Positions 1 to 7,500 of a stretch of DNA of 12,805 bases are shown here, piece after piece; the stretch's first letter is position 1, and every line of letters begins with the position of its first letter. A program made the translations under genes and the position numbers. The notes beneath the pieces are model-generated. The model did no database searches. It was not told the DNA's origin and worked only from the letters and a program-made list of their open reading frames with translations. This DNA comes from CALLJL01 sp964627255 (GTDB lineage Bacteria; Acidobacteriota; Aminicenantia; Aminicenantales; CALLJL01), in contig CAZVIN010000092.1 of the NCBI GenBank assembly GCA_964627255.1, positions 1 to 12,805 of the forward strand, written 5' to 3'.

Positions 1-137
1 AAAAAGGTTAAAATGAAAATAAAAAGGAAAAGGGAAATAAAGAGCGAAAAGAAAGAGGAGAAGAAATAGCCGAATAAATGACAGAAGGCCTTGGGCTTAA
101 GATTTTTTGTCGGCTTGTTGATGACACTCATTGGAAT

Positions 138-173
138 TAAATTCTCTACTAAATTCTCTATTAAATTCTTTCC
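138..173. repeat. Three imperfect 12-bp tandem repeats
   Basis: Units TAAATTCTCTAC (138-149), TAAATTCTCTAT (150-161) and TAAATTCTTTCC (162-173) follow each other without a gap. The first two differ at one base and the third has drifted at its end. It looks like a small slippage-type repeat in non-coding DNA; no function is evident. Confidence 0.7.
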
Positions 174-497
174 TTTCTCTCACTCCGGGTGATCTTATTA
201 TTTGCAACTCTGCTCGGAAGATTTCTCGGGCCTGATGGAGGTCGTGAGCCGAATAGAAATTTGCAACCAAAAACCCCGGCCATATTGGACTTTCCAGATT
301 TTAATTTAATTTGCCCGGCACTGAACCTCGCAATATAAATCACAGCTCGAAATAAAGTCAAGAATTCAAATTGCCTCACCTAAAATCTTTACGAAATTGA
401 TTCGTTGCGTCACGATAAAATCTACACGAAAGCATATTGCTATCTGAGAAAAGGGGGCGTGAGTTTCTCCTTGTTTTATCCTGACATTAACCAATTT

Positions 498-790
498 TCA
501 TTTATCCTTGAGATTTCGAGGAAATTCTGGCCTTTGTTTAAGCTGGCGTTTCTTTAAGAGAAGAGAGCTCTCTGATTTATCGATTACCGAAAAAATGGCC
601 AGCCCGATTCCCGCAGCCTGTCTTACCCATCTTAGGGCATGACAGCCAGACTGCCATGCAGGAAAATCCACCTCTTTTTTAAGAAATGAAGGGTCTTGCC
701 TTTAACCCCGCCCCAGCTCAGGATAAGATGAACGAGGACTAAAATACTCATAAAAAAGAGATAAACCATTTCCTTTTCAGCAGATGCCAT
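498..790 (-). pseudogene. Possible decayed gene for a small membrane protein, broken by a frameshift
   Basis: Two overlapping minus-strand frames look like halves of one protein. The first runs from ATG at 790 to TAA at 632 (52 codons) and contains a hydrophobic stretch (VYLFFMSILVLVHLILSW) followed by a basic segment. The second is open from about 690 to TGA at 498 and carries another hydrophobic piece (AAGIGLAIFSVI) and a Lys/Arg-rich tail. They are in different frames and overlap around 632-690, so one indel there would join them into roughly 100 residues. A TATAAT reads on this strand at 826-831, but there is no good ribosome binding site. I do not recognise the family, and chance open frames remain possible. 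Confidence 0.2.
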
Positions 791-895
791 GGCTGATTGT
801 GCTGGGTCAGAGACATTAGTGACATATTATAATCCTTCCAGTAGTGCTCAACGTCGCTCTCTTTTCTCCTAAGAGAATTTTAAGTTTTTTGCCCT

Positions 896-1080
896 ATGGA
901 CGATCTGCGCCGGGAGCTTCAGGCATTGAAGAAAAGAGCCTTTGACCTGAAAAAATCCCGGTTAAAAGTGTCACTGATGTAATGACCCTATACACTGATT
1001 TGACTAATCCTGGTATTTTAGCCAGAATAGAAAAAGCTCATACCCGCGTCAGAAAGAATAATGATGACCGGCTCGCTTAA
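896..1080 (+). pseudogene. Small ORF, apparently frameshifted, overlapping the MNT gene start
   Basis: ATG at 896 opens a frame of 28 codons ending with TAA at 980-982. A second frame starts at the overlapping ATG at 982 (TAATG) and ends with TAA at 1080, 20 bases inside the next gene. Before its ATG, the second frame is open back to the run of six A at 950-955. Adding one A there would fuse the two into about 61 residues beginning MDDLRRELQALKKRAF and ending RVRKNNDDRLA: a charged, helical, soluble-looking protein. No ribosome binding site precedes 896. It could be a small gene with a true or sequencing indel, a frameshift-dependent product, or chance coding. Its position directly ahead of MNT/HEPN invites the idea of a third small partner, but nothing in the sequence proves it. 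Confidence 0.3.
1000..1028 (+). promoter_or_regulatory. Candidate promoter for the MNT-HEPN pair
   Basis: TTGACT (1000-1005, five of six consensus bases) is separated by 17 bp from CAGAAT (1023-1028, four of six). Initiation near 1035 would leave a leader of about 26 bases before ATG 1061. It lies inside the small upstream ORF. The weak -10 box keeps confidence low. Confidence 0.3.
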
Positions 1081-1567
1081 AGAAAAATTCGAAAAGTTAA
1101 AGGACCTTCTGCTCGTCGAATGCCAGCAATTTTATGGGGAGAGACTAGTTTCTGTGGTTATTTTCGGTTCAATCGCGCGGGGAACCTATAGCCCCGAATC
1201 CGATCTTGATGTCCTGATTGTGGCGGAAGCGCTTCCCCCTGGAAGAATGAAGAGAATTGAAGAGTTCTTAAACGTTGAAAAAAGGCTTGAACCTTTTCTG
1301 GCCTCCTTAAAAAAAGATAATCTTTACACCGAGATTTCTCCTGTCTTTAAAACTCCCCAGGAAGCCATGAAGGGGAGCCTTCTTTTTCTGGATATGGTGG
1401 AAGATGCGGTTGTCCTCTTTGACAGGGATCGTTTTTTTGGTCTTCTTTTAGAGAGACTCCGTCAGAGATTAAAGGCGTTAGGTGCCCGTCGTGTCTGGCG
1501 AGGGGATGTCTGGCATTGGGTGCTTAAACCAGACTACAAGCCTGGCGAAGAATTTAGCCTATTTTGA
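1061..1567 (+). CDS. MNT-fold nucleotidyltransferase domain protein (partner of HEPN protein)
   Basis: This 168-residue protein has the minimal nucleotidyltransferase signature: G36-S37 in FGSIARG, then D48 and D50 in SDLDVL. A likely third acidic residue is E91 in a following strand (YTEISPV). Enzymes of this fold transfer nucleotides to protein or small-molecule targets; in MNT/HEPN pairs MntA-type proteins modify and silence the HEPN toxin. At 168 residues it is longer than the roughly 100-residue MntA type. The extra C-terminal part (FLDMVEDAVVLFDRD, then RRVWRGDVWHW and LKPDYKPGEEF) matches, from memory, a subgroup common in thermophiles and archaea. Two ATGs sit at 1061 and 1064 with no strong ribosome binding site and no in-frame start upstream. 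The stop overlaps or abuts the HEPN start, so the two are surely co-translated. The family call is firm; the target is unknown. Confidence 0.85.
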   Translation: MMTGSLKEKFEKLKDLLLVECQQFYGERLVSVVIFGSIARGTYSPESDLDVLIVAEALPPGRMKRIEEFLNVEKRLEPFLASLKKDNLYTEISPVFKTPQEAMKGSLLFLDMVEDAVVLFDRDRFFGLLLERLRQRLKALGARRVWRGDVWHWVLKPDYKPGEEFSLF

Positions 1568-1569
1568 CC

Positions 1570-1977
1570 ATGACCAACAAGTCTCTGGCCCAGAGTTATT
1601 TGCGCAAAGCTACAGACCGGATTGATGTTCTTCATCTCCTCTTAAAAAAGGGCGCTTATTCTGACGTGATTAGAGAAGCTCAGGAGTGTGTGGAATTAGC
1701 TCTTAAAGGGATGCTTCGTTTTGTGGGCATCGAGCCGCCAAAAATTCATGATGTTGGCGGCCTCCTGCTGGAGCATTCAGATAAATTTCCTGAGGATATA
1801 GCCGCGAACCTGGAGAAATTAGCTCTTATTTCCAAAAAATTGAGGAAAGAAAGGGAGTTGGCCTTTTATGGCGACATTGATTTTATTCCTACCGAAGAAT
1901 ATACCCGGGAGGATGCGGAAAAAACTCTGGAAGAAGCCAGCTTTGTTGTCTCGACGGCTACCCCCCTGATCAAATAG
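1570..1977 (+). CDS. HEPN domain protein (partner of MNT nucleotidyltransferase)
   Basis: This roughly 135-residue all-helical protein belongs to the HEPN superfamily (PF05168 type). Supporting features are an N-terminal helix with AQSYLRKATDR, the helix DVIREAQECVELALKG, the conserved KIHDVGGLL segment around H60, and the late motif LRKERELAFYGD followed by TREDAEKTLEEA. Many HEPN toxins are RNases using R-X4-6-H; here R92 is followed by L, A and F at the expected histidine positions, so that site is absent. From memory the R-K-E-R...YG pattern is typical of this subgroup rather than a sign of decay. I chose ATG 1570, two bases after the MNT stop; TTG at 1564 overlapping that stop is an alternative. 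The MNT gene is immediately upstream in the same operon. The pair may be a toxin-antitoxin module or a nucleotide-transfer complex. Confidence 0.85.
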   Translation: MTNKSLAQSYLRKATDRIDVLHLLLKKGAYSDVIREAQECVELALKGMLRFVGIEPPKIHDVGGLLLEHSDKFPEDIAANLEKLALISKKLRKERELAFYGDIDFIPTEEYTREDAEKTLEEASFVVSTATPLIK

Positions 1978-2120
1978 CCTCATCTAAACACTTTTTGACA
2001 AAAATAGATTTTCAGTATTTTTTGAATAAATTGATTAAAATGGGTAAATTGATAAGATAGAACTGGAAGGGAAAAAATTTTCAAGAGGACAGCCATAGCG
2101 CAATTTGAATTTATTGGAGA

Positions 2121-2149
2121 TTCAAAAGCTGTGATATTCAAAATATAAT
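2121..2149 (+). promoter_or_regulatory. Candidate sigma-70 promoter of the LapA-domain gene
   Basis: TTCAAA (2121-2126) lies 17 bp from a perfect TATAAT (2144-2149). Initiation near 2156 would place the AGGAGG at 2159-2164 right at the transcript start, giving a very short leader before ATG 2170. The gap from the HEPN stop (192 bp) fits an independent transcript. Confidence 0.5.
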
Positions 2150-2169
2150 CGGCATTTAAGGAGGAAACT

Positions 2170-2412
2170 ATGAAGAAGGGCTGGCTTATTTTGTTACTGA
2201 TTCTGGCCGTATTGCTGGTCATCATCATTATTCAGAACAGGGGGGTGGTACGAACCCATTTTCTTTTTATTACGGTGGAGATGCCACAGATTCTTCTTTT
2301 GTTAATCACGGCCTGCTTTGGATTTGCCATTGGCATCCTGGTCTCTCTTCTGACGGAACACAAAAAAAGACAGGAGGGAAAACCCAAGTCGCAGGAAAGT
2401 ACCTCGAGTTAA
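2170..2412 (+). CDS. LapA-domain (DUF1049) small membrane protein
   Basis: This 80-residue protein has two membrane helices, about residues 4-21 (WLILLLILAVLLVIIII) and 40-59 (ILLLLITACFGFAIGILV). They are joined by the QNRGVVRTHFLFITVEMP stretch typical of LapA/DUF1049 proteins, where Q-N is followed by a short strand and an F-L-F block. The C-terminal 20 residues are polar and charged (EHKKRQEGK) and probably lie in the cytoplasm. In Escherichia coli LapA works with LapB in control of lipopolysaccharide synthesis; homologues in other phyla are often stand-alone and of unknown role. AAGGAGG about six bases before ATG fixes the start. No lapB-like gene is visible nearby. The family call is good; a role in lipopolysaccharide control here is only inferred. 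Confidence 0.75.
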   Translation: MKKGWLILLLILAVLLVIIIIQNRGVVRTHFLFITVEMPQILLLLITACFGFAIGILVSLLTEHKKRQEGKPKSQESTSS

Positions 2413-2805
2413 AAAACTTCCTTTTGTTTGAACCCGTCTCATTAGAAAGAAAAGACAAGGGCGACTAACAAGTTGTTGATATCAATCTCTAAATTATGAA
2501 TTCGGCTGCTAGTTTTTGATTAGCGTCGGTTATTTTCCCAACCAGAAAATTTCCGAAAGAACAAATTTCATATTCTGATCATCCTCTCCTCATATAATAT
2601 GAAGCTATCTTTGGAAAATTAATTCTTAGCTCGAAGGGAAATTTCCCTTGGGCAGCAAAAGGCTCCAAGAAACTTGTATTAAAAGAGCGCAATTTAAAAG
2701 TTAAATTGATATAATTGGATGTATTAACTATGTCGAGGTTTGATAAAAACCAAGCTGATAGCCTTTTTCAGCCGGGGGCAAACCATTCCTGATTAGGAGG
2801 ATAAA
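2413..2805 (+). promoter_or_regulatory. Non-coding region upstream of the flavodiiron gene: palindrome and extended -10 promoter
   Basis: No gene is seen in these 393 bases. AAGGGAAATTTCCCTT at 2634-2649 is a perfect 16-bp palindrome and a candidate operator. TGATATAAT at 2707-2715 is an extended -10 element (TGnTATAAT) with no convincing -35 box at the usual distance; it would start transcription near 2722 and leave a leader of about 84 bases. A second TATAAT at 2593-2598 also lacks a -35 box. AGGAGG at 2795-2800 is the ribosome binding site that sets the TTG start at 2806. A regulator binding the palindrome about 60 bp upstream of the -10 box is an inference. Confidence 0.4.
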
Positions 2806-3984
2806 TTGAAGCCAAGAGAGATTAAGACCGATGTCTGGTGGGTCGGGGCAATTGACTGGGACCGAAGGCTCTTCGATAGCCTCATCCCTCTACCTGATGG
2901 CACCAGCTATAACGCATATTTAATCAAAGGTAAAGAAAAAATTGCCCTCATCGATAGCGTCGACCCGACCATGACTGAAACTCTATTGAACCAACTGGAA
3001 GGCGTGGACAAGTTAGATTACGTAATCTCACTTCATGCGGAGCAAGACCATTCGGGGGCCATTCCTGAGGTCTTAAAGAAATATCCTGAGGCCAAAGTTA
3101 TCAGTAGCTCTCAGGCCAAAGAGATGCTGACGGATTTACTCCATTTGCCCCTCGAAAAGATAATCTCGGTTAAAGACGGGGAAAAGCTGCAGCTTGGCGA
3201 AAAAACGCTTCATTTTCTTTATACCCCTTGGGTTCACTGGCCAGAAACGATGTGTGCCTATTTAGAGGAGGAGAAGATTCTATTTAGCTGTGACTTCTTT
3301 GGCTCCCACTTAGCCATAAGCGACCTCTATGTCACCGATGAAGGAAGGGTAATTGAGGCGGCCAAGCGCTACTATGCGGAAATTATGATGCCCTTCCGCA
3401 AGGTCATTCAAAAGAATTTAGAGAAAATTTCAGCTCTTCCTTTTCAAATTATCGCTCCTTCCCATGGACCGCTTTATGACCGGCCTGAATTTATCGTCCA
3501 AGCTTATAAAGAATGGGCCAGCGATGACCCTAAGAACCTGGTGGTTATTCCCTATGTTTCGATGCACGGAAGTACGGCTAAGATGGTAAGGCATTTGGTT
3601 TCAGCCCTGATGGAAAAAGGTGTGGAGGTGCGCCAGTTCAGTTTGCCTGAGACTGATATTGGTAAACTTGCTATCAGTCTGGTCGATGCCGCCACCGTTG
3701 TCCTCGGTACACCGACGGTTCATGTCGGCCCTCATCCTGCAGCTTCCTTCGCGGCCACTTTACTCAACATTCTGAGGCCCAAAGTAAAGTTCCTTTCGGT
3801 TATTGGCTCTTATGGCTGGTCAACCAAAGCGGTGGAACAAATAGCCAATCTTATAACCAACATTAAAGCGGAAATTCTGCCTCCCGTATTGGCGAAAGGA
3901 CAACCCCGGGAAGCCGATTTTAAAGCCCTTGACAACCTGGCTGAGACCATTTTCCAGAAACATCAAGCTCTTCACTTGAAATAG
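2806..3984 (+). CDS. FprA-family A-type flavodiiron protein (oxygen / nitric oxide reductase)
   Basis: This 392-residue protein matches the usual length of class A flavodiiron proteins. The N-terminal metallo-beta-lactamase-like domain (about 1-245) carries the diiron ligands H77-x-E79-x-D81-H82 (HAEQDHSG), H144 (WVHWPETM), D163 (SCDFFGSH) and H220 (PSHGP). The C-terminal flavodoxin domain (about 250-390) has an FMN-binding loop, SMHGSTAKM, and the GTPTVH and GSYGWS segments. These cytoplasmic enzymes reduce O2 to water or NO to N2O with electrons from rubredoxin or F420H2, and usually protect anaerobes. No rubredoxin or NADH:rubredoxin reductase gene is adjacent, so the donor is unknown. TTG is the start codon, decided by AGGAGG five bases upstream; no ATG gives full length. 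A palindrome and an extended -10 box upstream suggest its own regulated promoter. Choosing O2 or NO as the main substrate is not possible from sequence. Confidence 0.92.
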   Translation: MKPREIKTDVWWVGAIDWDRRLFDSLIPLPDGTSYNAYLIKGKEKIALIDSVDPTMTETLLNQLEGVDKLDYVISLHAEQDHSGAIPEVLKKYPEAKVISSSQAKEMLTDLLHLPLEKIISVKDGEKLQLGEKTLHFLYTPWVHWPETMCAYLEEEKILFSCDFFGSHLAISDLYVTDEGRVIEAAKRYYAEIMMPFRKVIQKNLEKISALPFQIIAPSHGPLYDRPEFIVQAYKEWASDDPKNLVVIPYVSMHGSTAKMVRHLVSALMEKGVEVRQFSLPETDIGKLAISLVDAATVVLGTPTVHVGPHPAASFAATLLNILRPKVKFLSVIGSYGWSTKAVEQIANLITNIKAEILPPVLAKGQPREADFKALDNLAETIFQKHQALHLK

Positions 3985-4058
3985 AATAATCTGGTCTTCT
4001 TAGGGGACCTGACTATATTTATAAATTATAAAAAAGGGAAAAAGACAATCACCCAAAA

Positions 4059-4301
4059 ATGCAGTTGTTAATGTCATTCTATTATATTATTGCTTATATA
4101 CTCCCTCTGTTGCTCGCCGTTTGGACTTTTTTAGCTTCCGAGAATGAAAGAGTGAAGGCGGGGCTCGTTGCTCTTATTTTATCCATATATGTAGGTCCAT
4201 TTTTTCTGCCTTTATCAGGCTGGTTTTGGTATTTTGGCCGTATTATTCTGGGCATAGGTTGCTTTCTTTATCTACGCTGGCATGGAGTTCGGGTAAAATA
4301 G
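4059..4301 (+). CDS. Unrecognised small membrane protein with three predicted helices
   Basis: This 80-residue, very hydrophobic protein has three likely membrane segments, about residues 7-25 (FYYIIAYILPLLLAVWTFL), 33-52 (around LVALILSIYVGPFF) and 54-73 (around FWYFGRIILGIGCFLYL). Short charged turns (SENERVK) and a basic tail (RWHGVRVK) suggest inside-positive topology. The gene begins 74 bases after the flavodiiron stop on the same strand and may be read through from it. The ribosome binding site is weak: a purine run, AAAAAAGGGAAAAAG, ends about 13 bases before ATG 4059, and ATG 4071 is an alternative start. I do not recognise the family and propose no function. The hydrophobic periodicity and clean ends make it more likely real than chance. 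Confidence 0.5.
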   Translation: MQLLMSFYYIIAYILPLLLAVWTFLASENERVKAGLVALILSIYVGPFFLPLSGWFWYFGRIILGIGCFLYLRWHGVRVK

Positions 4302-4380
4302 GGTTTTTCGATTTTTTTCTGTTATTTTAAGCTACCGTCGATAATAAGAAACAACAAGAACTTTTCTTAAATCTGGCTAA

Positions 4381-4540
4381 GGTAAGTTGGTACATATTTC
4401 CTTGACATTTCCTCTCTCAGTAAATGAGCCCAGCGAGACTGGACATCCAGCGGCACAAAGGGATGTAAAATTAAATAAATATACAGAGTGATAGCTGTTC
4501 TTGGAAAATTAGGTAAATAGGTAAGTTGGCACTTATTTCC
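4381..4540. repeat. Pair of 21-bp near-identical direct repeats flanking 118 bp
   Basis: The copies at 4381-4401 and 4520-4540 both read GGTAAGTTGG, then differ at two positions (TACA versus CACT), then share TATTTCC; 19 of 21 bases agree. The right copy contains the stop codon of the minus-strand RND gene (4533-4535). The surrounding DNA does not continue the similarity. The 230-bp stretch 4302-4532 otherwise holds only AT-rich sequence and a short hairpin-like CTGGACATCCAG near 4440. I see no clear intrinsic terminator for either of the convergent genes. Confidence 0.6.
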
Positions 4541-7500
4541 GGAGGGAGGCGAGGACGGGGAGAATGATTAGGGTCAGCAAAGTGGAAGTGGCCAGGCCGC
4601 CAACCACTACCACCGCCAGGGGCCGCTGGATTTCCGAGCCAGGTCCAGTAGCAGCTAACAGAGGCGTTAAACCTAAAATCGTTGTTCCAGCGGTCATCAA
4701 CACTGGACGCAACCTGATGGAACAAGCGCCCAAGATACATGCTTTGATATCCCCACCCTTCTTCATCTCCAGCATAATCTGATTTAGGAGCACAAGGCCA
4801 TTGAGAACTGCAATGCCTAATAGAGCGATAAAACCAACCGAGGCCGGCACTGAAAGATACAAACCTGAAAGCCAGAGAGAAAAAACGCCCCCTACGAGCG
4901 CCAGAGGCAGACTCACTAAAAGAATCAAAACTAACCGCAGCGAGCCAAAGGTGATAAAAAGAAAAACAAGAATTAGGCCCAAGACAACTGGAGTGATGAC
5001 CATCAACCGGCGCATGGCTCGTTGCTGGTTTTCAAACTGGCCGCCCCAGGATAGCGTCATGCCAGGTGGCAGAGAAACTTTTTCTTTAATCAACCTTTTG
5101 GCTTCGGCAACAAAACTTCCGATGTCGCGACCGGCAACGTTGAGTTCGACACCGATACGGCGAAAGCCGTTTTCCCGGCTGACTTGAACCGGCCCTTCTC
5201 TCAACTCAACTCGGGCGACTTCAGCCAACGGAACCAATGACCCCTGGGCAGTCCGGAGCAAAATATCCCTAATCTTTTCTGGCGAGCCCCGGTAACTTTC
5301 AGGAAAACGGACAACCAGGTCGAAATATCTGTTTCCCTCATAATAGGTTGTCGCCACCTTACCGCCAACTGCCATCTCGACGACATCCAAAACATCCCGG
5401 ATGCTGAGGCCATAGCGTGCCATCTTGGCCCGATTGCCTTCTATCTGAAGATATTGCTGCCCCGCCACCTGCTCGACGACAATATCAGTAGCCCCCCTTA
5501 ATTCAGCCATAACCGAAGCAATTTCTGCCGCCTTTTCGCGGAGCAACTCCCTGTCCTCACCAAAAATCTTTAAAATCAGCTGCGACCTTGTGCCGGCGAC
5601 AAGCTCGTCAATCCGGCACTGGATGGGCTGACTGAAGCTGAAAACCATTCCGGGAATTGGCTCCAAAGCTTGCCGCATTTTATCCGCCAGCTCGTCCCAA
5701 CTCCGGGCATTCTTCCATTCCGAGCGGGGCCGAAGCGAGCCGACATAGCCCGTTTTATCCACGCCTCGCGCCTCAACCGCTACGCCGGTTTGACCGGTTC
5801 GGCTGACGATAGTTTCCAGCTCGGGGAATTCTTTAAGTTTCTTTTCGACCAGGTTGCTAATTGCCATGGCTTGGTCGAGGGAAATCCCAGGAAGAAGCTG
5901 AATGTCCATGTCAAAGGCGCCTTCATCCATAACCGGAACAAACTCTCGGCCTAAGCGCGGAAAAATGTAAACCGCGCCGGCCAGCAAAACCAGGGCCAGA
6001 AATAAAATAAGCCAACGAAAGCGAAGCGCCTGATTTAAGACTGGAAGATAAATTTTCCTGGTGATGCGTGCCAGCAGAGTTTCCCGCCGGCCATCTCGTG
6101 GCCGGAGGAGGTAATAGCAAAAAACTGGCACCACAAAAATGGATAAAAGGAGCGAGCAAAAAAGAGCGATAGCCACCATGACCGCCAGAGGGGAAAACAT
6201 TTTGCCCTCAATTCCTTGAAGCGAGAGAATCGGCAAAAAAGTGAGCACGATAATCATTTCCCCAAAAATCGAAGGCCGTCGCACCTCAAGCACAGCCTGC
6301 AGAATATCTTGGAGTCGGTCGCGATTTCGCCCGCCTACAGCTAAATGGCGCTCCACATTTTCCACCTGAATAATCGAGGCGTCGACAATCATCCCAATCG
6401 AAATCGCCAGGCCACCTAAGGACATCAAATTAGCGCCTAAGCCAAAATTTTTAGCCAGAATAAATGTCAGGAGAACGGTGAGTGGCATGGCCATGATAAC
6501 AATAAAGGCTCCCCTTATATTCCCGAGGAAAAGGAAAAGGATGACAAGAACCAGCGCCGAGCCTTCCAGAATCGCCCGCTTCACCGTGTTCAAGCTGCGT
6601 TCGACGATTTCAGCGCGGCGGTAAAAAGGTTTTATCTTGATTCCTTGGGGAAGAATATTTTCGCGGTTTATTTCTTCCACCTTCTGCTCAACTCTCTTAA
6701 CCACTTGACGACTATTTTCTCCCCGGAGCATCATGACAATGCCCCCGACAACTTCCCGCTCACCGTTCATCAAAGAGGCGCCTTGCCTGACGGCGTAACC
6801 ACTCACCACTTCGGCTACGTCGCCGACCCGGACCGGAACCCCGCCTTCCGCTTTGATGACGACTTGCCGCACATCATCCAGCGACCGATAAAAACCGAGG
6901 CCACGAACAATTACCTGCTCGCCCTGTCTATCGATAATGCTTCCGCCAACATTGCGATTGCCAGCCTCGACCGCGGCAAAAACATCGCCCACGCTCAATC
7001 CATATTTGCGCAACCGGTTAGGGTCGGGGTTAACATGAATTTGCTTGATATAGCCGCCAAAAGAATTGATTTCGTTAACCCCTGGGACTGTCTTAAGAAG
7101 CGGGCCCACAACCCAGTCTTGAACAGTTCTCAGTTCTGTCAGCCAGCGAATCTCCTCTTCTTTGTTTTTTGTTTCTTGGCCCGGCACCTCGAGCACATAT
7201 TGATAAATTTCGCCCAAGGCGGTCGAAACGGGTCCTAAGCTTACCTCCACCCCTTCGGGAAGTTTCGACCTTACCTCGCCCAACCTTTCAAAGACGAGCT
7301 GGCGAGCAAAATAAGTGTCAGTTCGGTCGCTAAAAATTAGGGTAACAACGGAAAGCCCAAACTTAGTAACCGAACGCATTAACTCGAGCTGCGGCAACCC
7401 GCGCATGGAGATTTCAATCGGCGTTGTCACTAAACGCTCAATTTCGAGAGGCGAAAGGCCCGGCGCTTGGGCGATTATCTCCACCTGAACATTGCTCACG

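Larger units (their letters stand above)
1..895. other. Gene-poor AT-rich region with no convincing intact gene
   Basis: I see no gene here with both a credible start and recognisable protein features. The first 69 bases are very purine-rich and read as an open Lys/Glu-rich frame ending in TAG at 67-69. This could be the tail of a gene entering from the left or simple low-complexity DNA. An open minus-strand frame at 161-379 starts at GTG, lacks a ribosome binding site and resembles nothing I know. The stretch also contains a 12-bp tandem repeat (138-173), a weak inverted repeat GAGAAA/TTTCTC (446-469), a possible decayed gene (498-790, minus) and a TATAAT on both strands near 826-833. Confidence 0.5.

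Noticed and set aside
1..69. Open Lys/Glu-rich frame reaching the left edge
   Set aside because: It could be the end of a gene, but a polypurine tract gives the same appearance; nothing identifies it.
161..379. 72-codon minus-strand frame starting at GTG
   Set aside because: No ribosome binding site, no recognisable domain, AT-rich surroundings and a tandem repeat at its 3' edge; not enough to call a gene.
446..469. GAGAAA/TTTCTC inverted repeat as a terminator or operator
   Set aside because: Six-base arms with a 12-base gap and no associated gene or clean T-tract; expected by chance in AT-rich DNA.
1980..2228. 82-codon minus-strand frame overlapping the LapA-domain gene start
   Set aside because: It runs antisense over the LapA promoter, ribosome binding site and first helix, all of which are well supported on the plus strand.
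3985..4058. Hairpin-like TCTGGTC / GACCTGA after the flavodiiron gene as a terminator
   Set aside because: Stem is short with a mismatch and is not followed by a T-tract.
4801..5187. 128-codon plus-strand frame antisense to the RND gene
   Set aside because: Rich in Arg/Lys/Pro/Thr as expected from the antisense of a membrane-protein gene; no ribosome binding site or domain.
6645..7238. 197-codon plus-strand frame inside the RND gene
   Set aside because: It is antisense to a well-conserved RND coding region, and its protein shows no domain; the RND reading explains the sequence.
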